From contig JAHDVF020000863.1 in assembly GCA_022606425.2 (NCBI GenBank), positions 62,001 through 126,000 of the forward strand: a stretch of DNA of 64,000 nucleotides, written 5' to 3'. The notes beneath the pieces were generated by a model. That model saw only the letters and a program-made list of their open reading frames with translations, was not told the origin of the DNA and did not search any database. The position numbers and the translations under genes were made by a program. Positions 48,061 through 58,769 of the stretch are shown one piece after another; the stretch's first letter is position 1, and the number at the start of each line of letters is the position of its first letter. The DNA comes from Lepidostoma basale. Its lineage: Eukaryota > Arthropoda > Insecta > Trichoptera > Lepidostomatidae.

Positions 48061-48279
48061 AATACCAGGAACGCATTAGTGATGGTTCGATATTAGGAAT
48101 ATAAGATACTTTCTAAAGTCAAGAGTATTTGTCCCCTGAACGTACTTTCACTAATATGAAAGACGTCGATCTCCGAGGAGACCGCGTTCAGCAGATTTAT
48201 TGCTTTTTCCACCGGTGTCACCAGAGTGTCATGTTATTGTTTGATTCAACAGAGTGTCCTGTTATTGTTTGAAGGAAGT

Positions 48280-48515
48280 TCCTGGGATGTAGACGTCTAG
48301 CTGTCTCGTTATCTTTTGGGTGGTCTTCCTGAAGACCGATTGCCCATTGGTAATTTATTTGTCGCTTCACTTATAAGCTTACTACGCCACACTCTCTAGT
48401 AACGTCTTCTCGTTCATCTCCATCACACAACATCTTCAACATAGCAGGTCTTCCTTAATTCAGAATTTCTCACTCTTTCTCGGAGTTTCGTTCCCGCAAT
48501 GAATTAGAGAGTTCC
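48280..48515 (-). pseudogene. LINE fragment, paralogue of 17848-18140
   Basis: GTAACGTCTTCTCGTTCATC, GGTCTTCCTTAATTC and TTTCTCACTCTTTCTC match the other copy. No open frame remains. Confidence 0.5.
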
Positions 48516-48639
48516 TCGTTTCTGTGGTTCTTAGGAAACTTTTGCTTTGATGGTGTCAGTTATATTGTTAAACATTTTATTCAAAATTAAACAATTGTCT
48601 TAATAAGGTCACAAAGTATAATAGAATACCGAACGTGGA

Positions 48640-48895
48640 AGTAAGAATGGAATGTAAGGCGGATGAATGTGTCTTAAATAAAATGAAGAAAGGATATCAA
48701 ACGAGTGGATCAGGGAAGAACCTTTAAAACGAGATATACAATTAGTATAAATGGAAAAATAAGTCGAAGAAGGCATAGGAAGAAACGGCATGACCAATTA
48801 AACTAATTACTGAAAGAAGGCCACTTCAGAGTCGGAACAATCGAATAGCGTGCATGTCACGCTCTATGAATGTAGAAAAGCGGTTAAATTCTTTT
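48640..48895 (+). mobile_element. LINE-1 relic
   Basis: GAATGTAAGGCGGATGAATG, AATAAAATGAAGAAAGGATA, then GGAAGAAACGGCATGACCAA and GGAACAATCGAATAGCGTGC keep the LINE-1 order at low identity. Confidence 0.5.
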
Positions 48896-49185
48896 AAAAG
48901 CAAACTCGATGTAATAATTTATTTAAATCAGAGTTAATGACGAAGAACGTGCTATACTACTTACTTCCTATGGCCATAAAACTCTTGAAGAGTTTTAGCC
49001 TCCTTGATAATTTTCCTTCAAGCTCATCGATCCTGCGCCTTTTGCTCGAAGCAGTCCGATTCGGCCAACATAGCCAGATCAGCCAGAATATTGTCATAAG
49101 ACACCTTTATGATTTTTACCTATATTATATAATCAAATAAAAAATTAAACAGTCTTGAATTGAAATAAATTCAATATCTTTTTTA
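48896..49185. other. No gene supported
   Basis: A 67-codon plus frame at 48937-49140 starts MTKNVLYYLLPMAIKLLKSF and has a jockey-like LINE C-terminal look, but I cannot confirm it. Confidence 0.3.
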
Positions 49186-49189
49186 TTGT

Positions 49190-49315
49190 CTTTTGTATAA
49201 TGATGTTGACATTTAATAAAACTTTAGTAAGGCGAAACATGTCAGTACCGTAAACTAAAATAAAGTTCTAGAAATCAGACGCTTTCACTCGTAATAATTA
49301 TTCAATATCTTATAC
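49190..49315 (+). repeat. HH-D unit, decayed
   Basis: TTTAGTAAGGCGAAACATGTC (49222-) and AGTTCTAGAAATCAGACGCT with TTTCACTCGTAATAATTATT follow the HH-D right arm. Confidence 0.5.
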
Positions 49316-49554
49316 AAAGTAAAAAATGCAATATGCTACGGTAACAACCAAGCGGAAACTGGAACACGATGCAATCACAAAAATCGATTACAGAATAATT
49401 GGAAATAGTGTCCCAACGTGAAAAATTGTTACACTAAAATTTTCTGGTACGGCACATCTGTCAACGTAGATTTCATATAAAATTTAATCTTGTTTTAATT
49501 TTCCGAATAGGTTTTATTTTTATAAATACCCTTTTTTATGTTTCCTATTAACAA

Positions 49555-49975
49555 CTTCGATGTTTCTTGGGATGCCACTCCGGTCTTGTAGTGTGGAAGT
49601 TTCCCTTTGCATATAGCATGTCATACACGCACATAGATTATAACGACTTCTTACATAGCCGTCCTATAAAATTACGTCAATTTATTCATGCCGCAGTCTT
49701 CCTTGACTCCGTAGTCCTTTCACATCGTTAACATGTATTATTTTAACCATTCTTTCTTCATCCATGCGTTCCATGTATCCAAAACAACATAATTATTTTT
49801 TCATCATTTTGTTCATAATATTTTTTTTTCCGATCTATAATAATTTCCTGACACCAGCATTTAAAATTCTATCATTATCGTTTTATTACACAAACGCCCA
49901 AAAGATCTCATCTCTACCGTATCAATTCTGATCTCATCCTTCTTCTGACAGTTCCATTATTTGAAAAAATGTAGA
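49555..49975 (-). mobile_element. LINE-1 relic
   Basis: The complement of LINE-1 from the C-terminal RS.IHL/RACMT region through KTW, MERMD and SLRSF to WQKKDEIRID at about 49960. Strongly decayed. Confidence 0.6.
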
Positions 49976-49979
49976 TAAA

Positions 49980-50215
49980 CTGATGGCGTTAACACTGTGG
50001 AATTCCATAATTACGATTTTTAATTAATTAGAAAAAAAATCAATTTTTCAGTATATTTTTCACGATAAGTTAAGATGGATTTACAACTTCACAATCCGTT
50101 CTCCCGATAATGAAGGTGTAAAGCCTTCGAATCATGTTGAGAAAATCCACTTAAAAGTGGACAAATAGTGTTTTCATTTATAAAGATTTGAAAAAAATGA
50201 AGGTATCATTTTGCG
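49980..50215. repeat. HH-E pair remnant
   Basis: The left terminus GCGTTAACACTGTGGAATTCC (49986-) and a plus-strand relic at about 50099-50143 (CCGAUAA, extra U, stem II GAAGG/CCUUC, GAAU, CAUG, UU, GAG). Stem I UUCUC/GAGAA can form. The core has two changes. Confidence 0.5.
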
Positions 50216-50458
50216 AAATATTTCTAAGCGTTTCATAGCCTACTGGGCTTTTCTCTCCAGTAAATATTTTAGTGACCGTGATAGTCGGCACACGAGAGGG
50301 GCGGGCTAACCGGTCCTATGGGATGGAGTTCATAATATTCGGTCTTCTCCGAGAGTGGTCAGGCTTTGATGTTCTTGATATCATATTACATTATGCATAC
50401 ACTCAAGGCGGTTGGCCTAATGCCAATCCATCTTAATTAACTAATCTGCAACCATCAC
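50216..50458. other. No gene seen
   Basis: Mixed-composition stretch, nothing recognised. Confidence 0.35.
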
Positions 50459-50459
50459 A

Positions 50460-50812
50460 AACAAACAAACAAACCATCACACCGTTTCCCCGCAGGGGTA
50501 GGCAGAGAGAATGGACCGCCACACTACTCTATCCTGGCAAACCTCTCTATCTTCCTCCACATTCATACAACGAGTCATACACGCACGTCGATTCCTCCGA
50601 CTTCTAACATGACCAACCTTTAAAATTTGATTAATTTGGTCATGCCATGTTTTCCTCGGTCTGCCTCGACTTCGTACCCCATTTACATCATTAACGTATA
50701 CTTTCTTAACCATTCTTTCTCCATCCATGCGTTCCATATGTCCGAACCAACGCAGCGATCCTTTCATAATTTTGTTCATTATACCTTCTTCCGCTCTAAT
50801 GCCCTTGTAATC
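50460..50812 (-). mobile_element. LINE-1 3' copy, clean reading frame
   Basis: A 100-codon frame (50779-50477) reads MNKIMKGSLRWFGHMERMDG, KKVYVNDVNGVRSRGRPRKT, RRACMTRCMNVEEDREVC and WRSILSAYPCGETV. It is the least damaged C-terminus of the family in the window. The 3' hairpin is CCCCTGCGGGG. 5' truncation is at about 50812. Confidence 0.85.
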
Positions 50813-50939
50813 ATTTTTTTGAGTTTACTTAGGTTACGACTAAAAAAAACATGTCATTTTAACAAAACTCGAAATTATTAACAATTAATTTCTTTAATTA
50901 GCTTAACGTATGACCTCTTTAAATTCTGCAATAGTTATG

Positions 50940-51130
50940 ATAAGATTAAAATGAATAAAAACGTCTGTTTTCTAAAAGTTTTATTGTATAATATTTTATG
51001 TGAATGAAATATTTCGCCTGTCTAAGGCATTTGATAATGTATTAGACAGGCGAAACATGTCATTCACATAAAATATAATAAAACTTCTAGAAAACAGAAG
51101 TTTTCATTCTTATTAATTATCATTTGTATC
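50940..51130. repeat. HH-D inverted pair
   Basis: AATGAATAAAAACGTCTG (50950-) mirrors CAGAAGTTTTCATTCTTATT (51095-). The left and right ribozyme 3' halves are CGCCTGTC..ATTTC (complement) and AGACAGGCGAAACATGTC (51044-51061). The right core UUGAUAA (51011-51017) shows the U3-A8 form. Confidence 0.65.
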
Positions 51131-51370
51131 GTTTCAGTTTATATAATTGTTCAAGAAACTATAATACACACAATTAAAGATAAAATACATTTTTTTAACA
51201 TTTAAGAAAACGTGTTCATTTTCTGAAAGTTTTTTAATAAATATTTTATGAGTTTGATTTTTTTCAATTAAAGGGATTTTGGCGCGTTGAGTATTTTTTA
51301 TAAGAATAATTTTAATTAATAATCTTTACCAAATATTATAAAATAGTATATAATTAATGTATATGAGTGA
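51131..51370. other. No gene seen
   Basis: Nothing recognised. Confidence 0.35.
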
Positions 51371-51374
51371 TACA

Positions 51375-51772
51375 AAGTCAACTCAATAAACAGACTGGAA
51401 GCATTTGAAATGTGGCTCTATCGCCGAATGCTCGAATTTCCCAAGACAGACATGGTTACCAATACCAAGGTCCTGAGGTGAGCTAGAGTTGACAGGGAGC
51501 TGTTGTCAATTATTAAGGTTCGGAAGATTTCACATCTGAGTCATGTTCCATATGGGAGAAGTACCACTTTCTCCAACTGATATTGGAGGGGAAAATTGAG
51601 TGACGCCGAGGGCCCGGTAGGATACAGATGTCCTGGCGGCGAAACATAAGGCAATGGACTGGCATCCGAATTGTGGAGGAGGTGTTCCGAGCAGCGCAGG
51701 ACAGGGACAGGTTCGCCGAGGTGATCGTCAACGTTGGGGGGACCCGACAGGGCACTTGAAGAAAAAGAAGAA
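51375..51772 (+). pseudogene. LINE-3 polymerase C-terminal relic with (AAG)n tail
   Basis: Broken frames read RLEAFEMWLYRRMLEFP, DRELLSIIKVRKISHLSHV, GPGRIQMSWRRNIRQWTG and EEVFRAAQDRDRFAEVI. These are the canonical C-terminal blocks of a widespread endonuclease/reverse-transcriptase LINE. The tail is GAAGAAAAAGAAGAAG (51756-). Open frames on the opposite strand are antisense noise. Confidence 0.8.
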
Positions 51773-51864
51773 GTGATACAAATCACGATTTTAGAAGATA
51801 AATGATGAAGTAAGCCATCAATGATAAACAATTCATTATTTTTTCCCACATGATGTAGTGAAAA

Positions 51865-51910
51865 ATTCATTAAATAGTCCATTGTTTTGGCCGAAACTTG
51901 ACATTTCATA
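51865..51910 (-). repeat. HH-C terminus, left of SINE1
   Basis: TAGTCCATTGTTTTGGCCGA (51875-) is the HH-C end. The element is interrupted by SINE1, and HH-C ribozyme sequence occurs on the other side (52185-). Confidence 0.55.
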
Positions 51911-51919
51911 TATAATTAT

Positions 51920-52165
51920 CATTTTGTTGAATCGCTCTAAAATCATGACAGCATGAGCCAAATCGATGTAAAGGGTATTATAGCTATCATAGTGATTCTC
52001 GTGACATGTGATGGGTAGCTAATCTATCGCCATTTTATTGTCACGTGATTTCTACACCAGACCTATGACAGTGTGACAATAACACTGCCCTTGCCCGGAA
52101 TCGAACCCGAAACCATCAGGGTGGCAGCCAATTCACTTACCACTTGGCCACGAAGGTCGTAAATC
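51920..52165 (-). mobile_element. SINE1, near full length
   Basis: On the minus strand: GACCTTCGTGGCCAAGTGG (A box), GGGTTCGATTCCGGGC (B box), CAGTGTTATTGTCACAC, GTCTGGTGTAGAAATCACG, and body to AGAGCGATTCAACAAAATG. It is about 245 bp and flanked by HH-C sequence on both sides. Confidence 0.85.
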
Positions 52166-52192
52166 ATTATGTTAATTATATAATTGTAACAC

Positions 52193-52230
52193 CTGATGAT
52201 GTCAACATTGGTTGATGAAACAGCTGTCGC
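52193..52230 (+). ncRNA. Hammerhead ribozyme (HH-C)
   Basis: CUGAUGA at 52193-52199, extra U, stem II GUCAAC/GUUGAU (last pair G-U) with loop AUUG (52201-52216), GAAA at 52217-52220, stem III CAGCUG at 52221-52226, UC at 52227-52228, then GC. The core is fully conserved. The body GTAAAATAAAATACAACTGT follows. Confidence 0.8.
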
Positions 52231-52269
52231 GTAAAATAAAATACAACTGTGATACAAATATCAAAGTTT

Positions 52270-52865
52270 GTTCATTTATAGTCACAAAATTTATTAGTGA
52301 TAGTGTTTTTTGTTGTTGTTATGTTTAAAAGTATAACTTCTTTTACTTTTTAGAAGTACATAAAAATAAGTGAAATCCTTGAAATCCCTTTTATACGTGA
52401 TGACGCGGATATTTATGTTTAGATAATATGTCAGTAGAATGATATTAGAAAATATCAGCCCGCTGTGAATGGTACAACTTACTTAACTATAGAGGGTAGA
52501 CGAGACCTCCTGTTACATTAATCGACGTTGATACAGAAAAACACTGAATAATTTAACATTCCGTACATTCAAGAAACGAATGGATGTTTGCAGAATATTA
52601 ATGAAGTTATATAGGAAGGTTCTGGGGTAGACGGAGGCACCGGCAGCTATGCGCGACATTAACTTGTAATCACATCGGCTGCATTTTCCTTTCCGGAAAT
52701 AGCAAATGTGCCACCATCCTGTTGGCATTATTGCGTTGCTCGCCGAGCGATTAATTATTTCTAGAACACAGCATGGCTTTTGTTATTACGTTTATAAATA
52801 ACTACTTGTTTTCGTGGTTGTGAAACCCATTTATGTTTTAATATTATTTACGAATCGTGATGCAA
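52270..52865. other. No gene; possibly single-copy DNA
   Basis: The part 52490-52740 has mixed composition and a 71-codon minus frame without recognisable motif. Confidence 0.35.
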
Positions 52866-52869
52866 TAAA

Positions 52870-53700
52870 ATAACTTCTTCTTCTTTTAATAGATCATGTC
52901 TCAGACACAGAAATCATGTCTCGTATGATGATGAGATCCAGCTGTCCTTCCATCTCTTAGGCGGTCTTCCAGGTGGGCGGTGTCCGGAGGGGATTTCATA
53001 AGCGGCTGTATATGCAAGTCTGTCACCATCCATTTGGGCTACATGGTCCCTCCAGTATCTTTTTCTGGATCTATTCCACTGAACGATATCCTCTTTTTCG
53101 CAAGTTTTTCTTATGTCTACGTTGCGGACATGATCTCGGAGAGTTTTTCCAGAAATTGATCTTAGGACCTTCATCTCCGATGTTCTTAGTAGTCCCTTGG
53201 TTCGCACAGTGTCGGCCCGCGTCTCTACAACATACGTCATGATAGGTCGCACGCATGTTTTATAAATCTGATCTTGCTGTCGATACGCATGTGCTTGTTC
53301 TTCCAGACCAGATTCTTCAGGCATCCTGACACGGCAGAGGCTTTACTGACTTTTTCTCGTACTTCGGTTTAAAGGTCATTTTGGCTGCAGATCTCTACTC
53401 CCAAATATCTGAAACTCATTACTTGCTCCACAAGTATATCAACAGTCTGCTTACATCTTGTAGGTTGCCTAGATATAGTGAGACTTTTTGTTTTATTGAC
53501 TGATATAGCCATATTTAGCCTTTGTGATTATGTGTGGAATTAGTACAACATTCTTTGCAGGTCTTCAGACTCTGCTATTAATGCGGCATCGTCTGCATAG
53601 CAAATGACGTTCACAGTTTTACTGCCCTTTTTATAACCTAGTCCCAAGTTAGCTACCTCTTCTATGATTTCGTCCAAAAATAACGTTAACGTTTTTTCAC
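52870..53700 (-). pseudogene. LINE-2 copy with YADDA active site
   Basis: The minus strand gives NVICYADDAALIAESEDLQ (YADDA at 53599-53582, RT motif C), stops, MAISVNKTKSLTISRQPTR, SFRYLGVEI, TCVRPIMTYVVETRA, EKEDIVQWNRSRKRYWRDH and HRPPGRPPKRWKDSWISSS. The tail is CTTCTTCTTCTT on the plus strand at 52875-52888. It extends further 5' than the copy at 32800-33405. Three frame breaks are visible. Confidence 0.85.
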
Positions 53701-53736
53701 CTTAGACTTTAATTCATGGTTTGCCTTTAAGTTCAA

Positions 53737-53778
53737 TATGATGACCTTCGTGATAGAGTCGCAAGAGTTTTTGTAACC
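53737..53778 (+). mobile_element. SINE1 head fragment (split)
   Basis: ATGACCTTCGTGATAGAGTC (53740-) is the A-box side of SINE1. The B-box side appears after a LINE piece, at 54150. Confidence 0.5.
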
Positions 53779-53824
53779 CTGACGAAGCTGAATGTTAGAA
53801 CACTAAGAAAAATGTTACATTGCA

Positions 53825-54140
53825 TTCACTGCATTCCTCTTGGGCATGCTGGGGACCAATAGTTTACAGATAAGAAGGGATGGGTGCACACTTACCCATT
53901 TCTTCAGACTTATCAGGGAATTCTTTGAGAATTCAGTCATCTTGGAGGCTATCCATCTTTATGTTCCGGATGGTTATCTTCGACAGCGTCAGCACAGACT
54001 GTTTTATCTCCCAGCATGCAGAACCAACCTGTCTCTGGTGATGCCGGTGGGGAGAGCAATCAAACTGCTGAACATGATCGCTTCAGAGATCGATGTCTTT
54101 CATATTCGTGAAAGTACGTTCAGAAGACAAATACTGTTGA
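53825..54140 (+). pseudogene. LINE C-terminal relic (jockey-like)
   Basis: A 123-codon frame includes LTHFFRLIREFFENSVIL, HLYVPDGYLRQRQHRLFYLP and RTNLSLVMPVGRAIKLLN. These match the order in 5400-5735 and 57080-57345. It runs on into SINE1 sequence at its end (PPKVPDLIPGD is SINE1 B-box translation). Confidence 0.65.
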
Positions 54141-54144
54141 CTGT

Positions 54145-54300
54145 TCCACCGAAGGTCCCGGATTTGATTCCTGGCGATGTCAGTGTGATTTTCACAATGT
54201 CGTCGCCGTGAAATTAGCACATTGGTCTGGCGTCGAATTCACGTGCCAATTAAATGGCGATAGATTTGATAATACAATAGCTATTCATAGATTTGGTTTT
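54145..54300 (+). mobile_element. SINE1 continuation
   Basis: CCGAAGGTCCCGGATTTGAT (B box), GTCAGTGTGATTTTCACA, TCTGGCGTCGAATTCACGTG and AATGGCGATAGATTTGAT are SINE1 body. Confidence 0.65.
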
Positions 54301-54389
54301 ATATTCTAAAAAATGTAAAAAGCTATTCAACTTAATAATAATTATAATTAAAATTTCTTGTTTCTTTAACAATGATGCAACATTCCATA

Positions 54390-54600
54390 TTTCATTATTT
54401 ATATGAATGAAAATGTCTTTTTTCTAGAAGTTTTATTATATTATATGTATCTGACATGTTTCGCTTTAATAAGGCATTATTGAAATTTTACATGAATAAA
54501 AACATTTGATCGTGTTTAATGTGAATTTGTAAGGCGCAACATATCATTCTCATAAAATTAAATAAAACTTCTGAAATGCGTATTAATTATATATTATAAT
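54390..54600. repeat. HH-D inverted pair, decayed
   Basis: ATGAATGAAAATGTCTTTTT (54401-) and TTTCTAGAAGTTTTATT on the left; GGCGCAACATATCATTCTC (54533-) on the right. The left ribozyme on the minus strand has AAUAA, extra U, GCCUU/AAAGC, GAAA, CAUG and UC. Confidence 0.55.
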
Positions 54601-55290
54601 AAAACGTAAGAATATATTATACGAATATTTCGTTTTTACTGATGAAAAAAAACCCCACTAGAATTCACAATGACCAGATCGCTGTTGATAGCAAATTTTA
54701 TGTCCATATTTTTTTAAAAGATCCTACGAATTTAAACAATACGCATGATACTAATATATCATTCAATGTACAAACTATCAATTTACATGCTCGGAAATGT
54801 TAACATCATTCGAGGAGATGCTTCGTAGTTAAAATATTATTGTATGCTAATGAATATACAAACTTAATTATCGTTTTCTCCATATATGACGTTCGTTGGG
54901 ATGATTTTCAACCAATTATAGTATTTTCGTAACCCAAGACGATAATTATATTCTACACATATCCCTCATACCATTAATTTTATTACGATTCTTGTAATTT
55001 TAGTAACGAAATTTGTGTACTGAATAAAATGTTCTTAGTATTAAATTAAACATTTGTCATAATTTAAACATGGATTGATTTAATATGAATGTGTGAACAG
55101 TGAGGTAAATCTGGAAGTTTTAAAAATCGAATCATTTTTTCATAAATTTAATGTTTCGTTAACATTAATATGTAATGAAGTAAATAAATAAAATTTGATA
55201 AATGCTTTGATGCATTTGGCTATATGTAAAAAAAAGCAAAAATCCATCAAAGCGATTATACAAAAGTTAATAGAATATAATTTTATTAAT
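54601..55290. other. No gene seen
   Basis: AT-rich sequence with no family matches. Confidence 0.4.
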
Positions 55291-55294
55291 TGCT

Positions 55295-55450
55295 TTTAGT
55301 CCATTGTTTTGGCCGAAACACTATGATACTTTAACATTTTATAACTGTTAATGAAAAAACTTTGTTTTATACCACAATTGTATTTATTTTACAACGGCTG
55401 TTTCATCAATCAATGTTGACATCATCAGGTGTTACAATAATATATCAAAT
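55295..55450 (-). repeat. HH-C solo unit
   Basis: From TAGTCCATTGTTTTGGCCGA (55298-), through ACTATGATACTTTAACATTT and ACCACAATTGTATTTATT, to the ribozyme and the GGTGTTACAATAATATA end: one full HH-C unit, about 150 bp, with no inverted partner. Confidence 0.8.
55393..55428 (-). ncRNA. Hammerhead ribozyme (HH-C, solo)
   Basis: On the minus strand: CUGAUGA (55428-55422), extra U, stem II GUCAAC/AUUGAU (five pairs, one G-U), GAAA (55404-55401), CAGCCG (one change in the palindrome) and UU (55394-55393). Confidence 0.68.
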
Positions 55451-56040
55451 GTAAAATTTTCTGACAATTTTTTTTGATGGGATATTTATCACATTACAAA
55501 TACATATGATCATTTCAACATTTATTTAACATAATGTTACCACAAACTTATATTATGTATTAACAAAAAAATGGTCCAGGTAAAAAGGAGGGAATAGAAG
55601 TATAATAGTAAAAATGGGTGTCCATGGGCTTAACTGTAATCCAATAAGTGCTTTTTTCGCAGCTTAAAGCGCTTACTCGGAAAAAGTCCTCCCGAAATTG
55701 TAGAGAATGGTCACTTATTCTTAGAATTATATGGCCATATTAGACGTTTTCAGTGAGCCGTCACTGTCGCTTTAACAAATGATAGCGAATGAAGAAACGT
55801 CGCGAAACTTATTTCTGGAAAAAAGTGTTTTCCGGAAAAGTAAACATTTGTAGTACCATAAAAAGTCACACAAGTGTTTTTCTTATCTAACTGAAGAAAA
55901 CCTTCAGTACTATTTGTAACAATTGTAGAAACTCCATAAAATTATATAAACAATAGGGTTTAATAAATGTACTACGTTATAATTAAGACAATCTTTTTTA
56001 CTTGTAAACAACACGTATTTTTATTTATAATAAAATTATA
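55451..56040. other. No gene seen
   Basis: No recognised feature. The part 55570-55850 has somewhat mixed composition. Confidence 0.4.
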
Positions 56041-56053
56041 AAATAAATATTCA

Positions 56054-56094
56054 CACAAACATGTTTCGGGAGGCAGAAGTCCTTCATCAGTGTA
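56054..56094 (-). ncRNA. Hammerhead ribozyme-like motif (HH-I)
   Basis: On the minus strand the core CUGAUGA (56090-56084) is canonical, with stem I UACA/UGUG (56094-56091 with 56057-56054) and an extra A. Stem II is a short GGA/UCC with an unpaired C. GAAA, stem III CAUG (56063-56060) and UU (56059-56058) follow. Confidence 0.58.
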
Positions 56095-56095
56095 G

Positions 56096-56495
56096 TTAAA
56101 TATTAATGAAATAAAACGATGTTTTTTAACTACTTCCACTTTTGTCTTTATTTAGACACCGACCGGTTTCGCCAGGCTCGTTGGCTTATTTGTATTAAAT
56201 ACGAACCTTAATTGTATTAAATACGAACCTCCAAGAATACCTGTAATACCAATATTTAAATTCAGAAAATTTTACATAAATATTTGAAGATTATTTTTGT
56301 ATGGAATCATGTTTACCACCCCTGATCTGTATGTATATAAAGGACTAAGTTTACAATAGTGTTACCAGTCTGTCGATGCCAGCGAGCCTGGCGAAACCGG
56401 TCGCTGTCTAAATAAAGACAAAAGTGGAAGTAGTTAAAAAACATCGTTTTATTTAATAATTATTTAAAATGAACTTCCATCAAGAGTTATAAATA
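56096..56495. repeat. HH-B inverted pair
   Basis: The left body ATGAAATAAAACGATGTTTT (56107-) mirrors AAAACATCGTTTTATTTAAT (56437-). The left ribozyme lost its core. The right is at 56366-56406. The spacer of ~150 bp includes a tandem duplication of TTGTATTAAATACGAACCT (56190-56230). Confidence 0.8.
56366..56406 (+). ncRNA. Hammerhead ribozyme-like motif (HH-B)
   Basis: Stem I CAGU/GCUG (56366-56369 with 56403-56406), core CUGUCGA (56370-56376; A6 to U), extra U, perfect stem II GCCAG/CUGGC with loop CGAGC (56378-56392), GAAA (56393-56396), stem III CCGG (56397-56400), UC (56401-56402). The A6 change is shared by HH-B copies and would be expected to reduce activity. Confidence 0.62.
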
Positions 56496-56925
56496 TATTG
56501 AAAAATTTATACATTTTTTTAGTTCTAATTGGAGTCAAAATCATTTACCTTGAAATCATGTATCTTGCAACAAAGGAAATAAATCAATTATTGGACTTGA
56601 AGTTAAATTAATTTAAATTACATTCTTTATTTTAAATTTCTAAAATTTCAAGATTATTCAATGTTATAATTCTATTATTAATATCTTATAGTTTCAAAAG
56701 CCATTACGTTCAAGGAAAACTTATAATAACGTTCTGTTCCCAAAAAAACAATTTACATCTTCGTCTCTATTGAAATACAATTAATCCTTATAAAATAATT
56801 ATAATAACGTGTTTTGGAAATAATAATCCGATAATATGTTTCTTGAACAATGATAATGAATTTCATACATTCTTTATCTGGGGTATTTTTATTTTTTTGC
56901 ATCTTCCGAATCTCTCTGATTTTAT
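56496..56925. repeat. Mostly unannotated; MITE fragment 56730-56800
   Basis: GTTCTGTTCCCAAAAAAACA and CATCTTCGTCTCTATTGAAA with ACAATTAATCC (56730-56795) match the long-IR MITE family. Nothing else is recognised. Confidence 0.45.
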
Positions 56926-56929
56926 GTAT

Positions 56930-57012
56930 ATTATTATTATTATTATTATTGGGTTGAAAAAACTCCTTACATCATTACAGCGCGAGCCAAATCAATGTAA
57001 AGGGTGAAAAAA
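56930..57012 (-). mobile_element. SINE1 3' end
   Basis: A (TTA)n tail at 56931-56950, then the complement of AAAGGAGTTTTTTCAACCC, and GCGAGCCAAATCAATGTAAA match the SINE1 3' half. The tRNA head is absent. Confidence 0.65.
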
Positions 57013-57079
57013 ATATATCAAAGGAAATATACATAGAACCTTATGAATAGGAATATGCCAGTTATTTCCTTGCTGCCGT

Positions 57080-57345
57080 TATCGTAAGAGTATTCTGAAT
57101 TCGCCAGAATTGCATCTAAAGAGGTCTATCTCTTTTGCAACCTCATTTTAAAGACGAATCGTTTTCAATACAGGAGAACTTCGAAGGGCCTCTGTGCGGC
57201 AATTTGGGGTATAAAATAATATATGCCCCCTTGCTCTGCTATAACTATGAGGAACGTATAGATTTCGTTCGCTTGGTATTCCTGGATTGTAAATACCTCC
57301 GGATAGTAGTTTAAAAAAATGCTTACCTAGAAAGATCATTCGACG
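57080..57345 (-). pseudogene. LINE C-terminal relic (jockey-like)
   Basis: A minus frame includes LETRRMIFLGKHFFKLLSGG, NLYVPHSYSRARGHILFYTP and CRTEALRSSPVLKTIRL. These are the same blocks as in 5400-5735 and 53825-54140. Confidence 0.65.
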
Positions 57346-57650
57346 AGTTTCAAGAGTGTTGAAATCCAACATTCCTGAGAGAAATAATGCATATTTAATG
57401 AAGCATAGTGCGGTAATGAGGGTAATTGATGTGGCTTTATAGATTATTAACAACAATAATGTGGTAAAACTCCGAAATACTGCTAAGTGTTTCTTGGAAT
57501 TAATTACCGAATTTTATGACTGATAAGTTTATTATACAAAATGCTTATGAAGTTAAATAATACTAAAATACATTATATAATAAGAAAGGTGCTTTAGGTG
57601 GAAGAAAGTTTAGTGTTTCTTAGAAAAACATATTATATTTTTACAATTGG
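57346..57650. other. No gene seen
   Basis: Nothing recognised. Confidence 0.4.
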
Positions 57651-57654
57651 TTAC

Positions 57655-57762
57655 GAATTATCATGTTAATTGAACAAAACAATTCACTTGCACACGAAAT
57701 ATCTCAAAATTTACAGGAGAACCACATGAACCAAACCAAATTTTCAAAATTAGGATCAGTAC
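57655..57762 (+). repeat. Fragment of SINE2 antisense-frame region
   Basis: AACAATTCACTTGCACACGA and ACCACATGAACCAAACCAAA match the 3' part of the open frame at 9252-9567. No SINE2 3' end is attached. Confidence 0.6.
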
Positions 57763-58060
57763 TTATGTTGTTAACTCCTTATATATTATACATTTATTTA
57801 TCTTAACATGATATGAAGATAGCGTAATGTTGAAATATGTCGAGATAAACATGTAGCGAGATAAAGTAGCTAGAAAGTTTTAAAAAATGTACCAAAAATC
57901 TAATTTGATATCAGAACTATATTAAGAGGTGGGGACGAGTTTATGTCAAACTCGGCGTGACTACCTATTGTTTCTGTTGATCACTTTGAGAATATGTCAT
58001 GACGGTTAGTTAGTGAGGTAATTGCGTAGATTTTCACAGTAGGAAGCAATATATTTTTTA
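57763..58060. other. No gene; LINE-1 tail scrap near 57990-58015
   Basis: CATGACGGTTAGTTAGTGAG is a possible LINE-1/SINE2 tail scrap. The rest is unrecognised. Confidence 0.35.
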
Positions 58061-58062
58061 CA

Positions 58063-58560
58063 AACTAACTAACTAACTAACCATCACGCCATTCTGTCTT
58101 GCGCACCGCTCTGTCTTGACCTACCTCTCTAGATAACTCCACATTTATACATCTTGACATGCACGTCCGTCGATTTTTCCGACTTCAGCCTTTCAGTATT
58201 TGATTAATTTGGTCATGCCATGCTTTCCTTAGTCTTCTACGGCTTCTCTTTCCACTCATACAGCTAGTATACAACATTTTTTTAACATTTTCCTCTCCTC
58301 TATATGTCCAAACCATCTCAGGTATCCTTTTTTAATTATACTTATGATGCAATCATCTGCCTTACTTTCTTTTTATTCTTACTTCGTCGTTCGGTATTCT
58401 ATCATATATCGTTTTCCCGCACATTTTTCCCAGTGATCTCATTTCTACGGCATTTATTCTACTTTCATCATTTTTTGCCGCTCCAAGCTTCACTTCCATA
58501 CAAAATAAGGGTTGACAGTCCATTGTGTACTTCCATCTTTGCTTCAGTTGAAATATTAAT
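58063..58560 (-). mobile_element. LINE-1 3' copy, decayed
   Basis: The tail complement ACTAACTAACTAACCATCAC (58068-) is followed by the complement of RACM, KTW, SLRWFGHIE and NDE.RINAVEMRSL up to about 58550. No intact frame. Confidence 0.72.
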
Positions 58561-58561
58561 A

Positions 58562-58715
58562 TTTGTATATCGGCCATGTGAGGAGTCAGAGAAATCGACG
58601 AGCGTGAATGACACGATATATGAATGTTGAGGAAGCGAGAGAAATATGTCAGGAAAGAAAAGTGTGGCAGTCCATTCTTTCTGCCTACCTACGTTACCAT
58701 CTTTAGTTAGTTAGT
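58562..58715 (+). mobile_element. LINE-1 3' end
   Basis: TATCGGCCATGTGAGGAGTC, GAATGACACGATATATGAAT, GTGTGGCAGTCCATTCTTTC and TTTAGTTAGTTAGTT form the last ~150 bp, directly abutting an opposite-strand copy. Confidence 0.75.
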
Positions 58716-58769
58716 TAGTTTTTAATATTTGAAGTGATGACTTTGAGATTAAAATAATCGATTTTTTAG

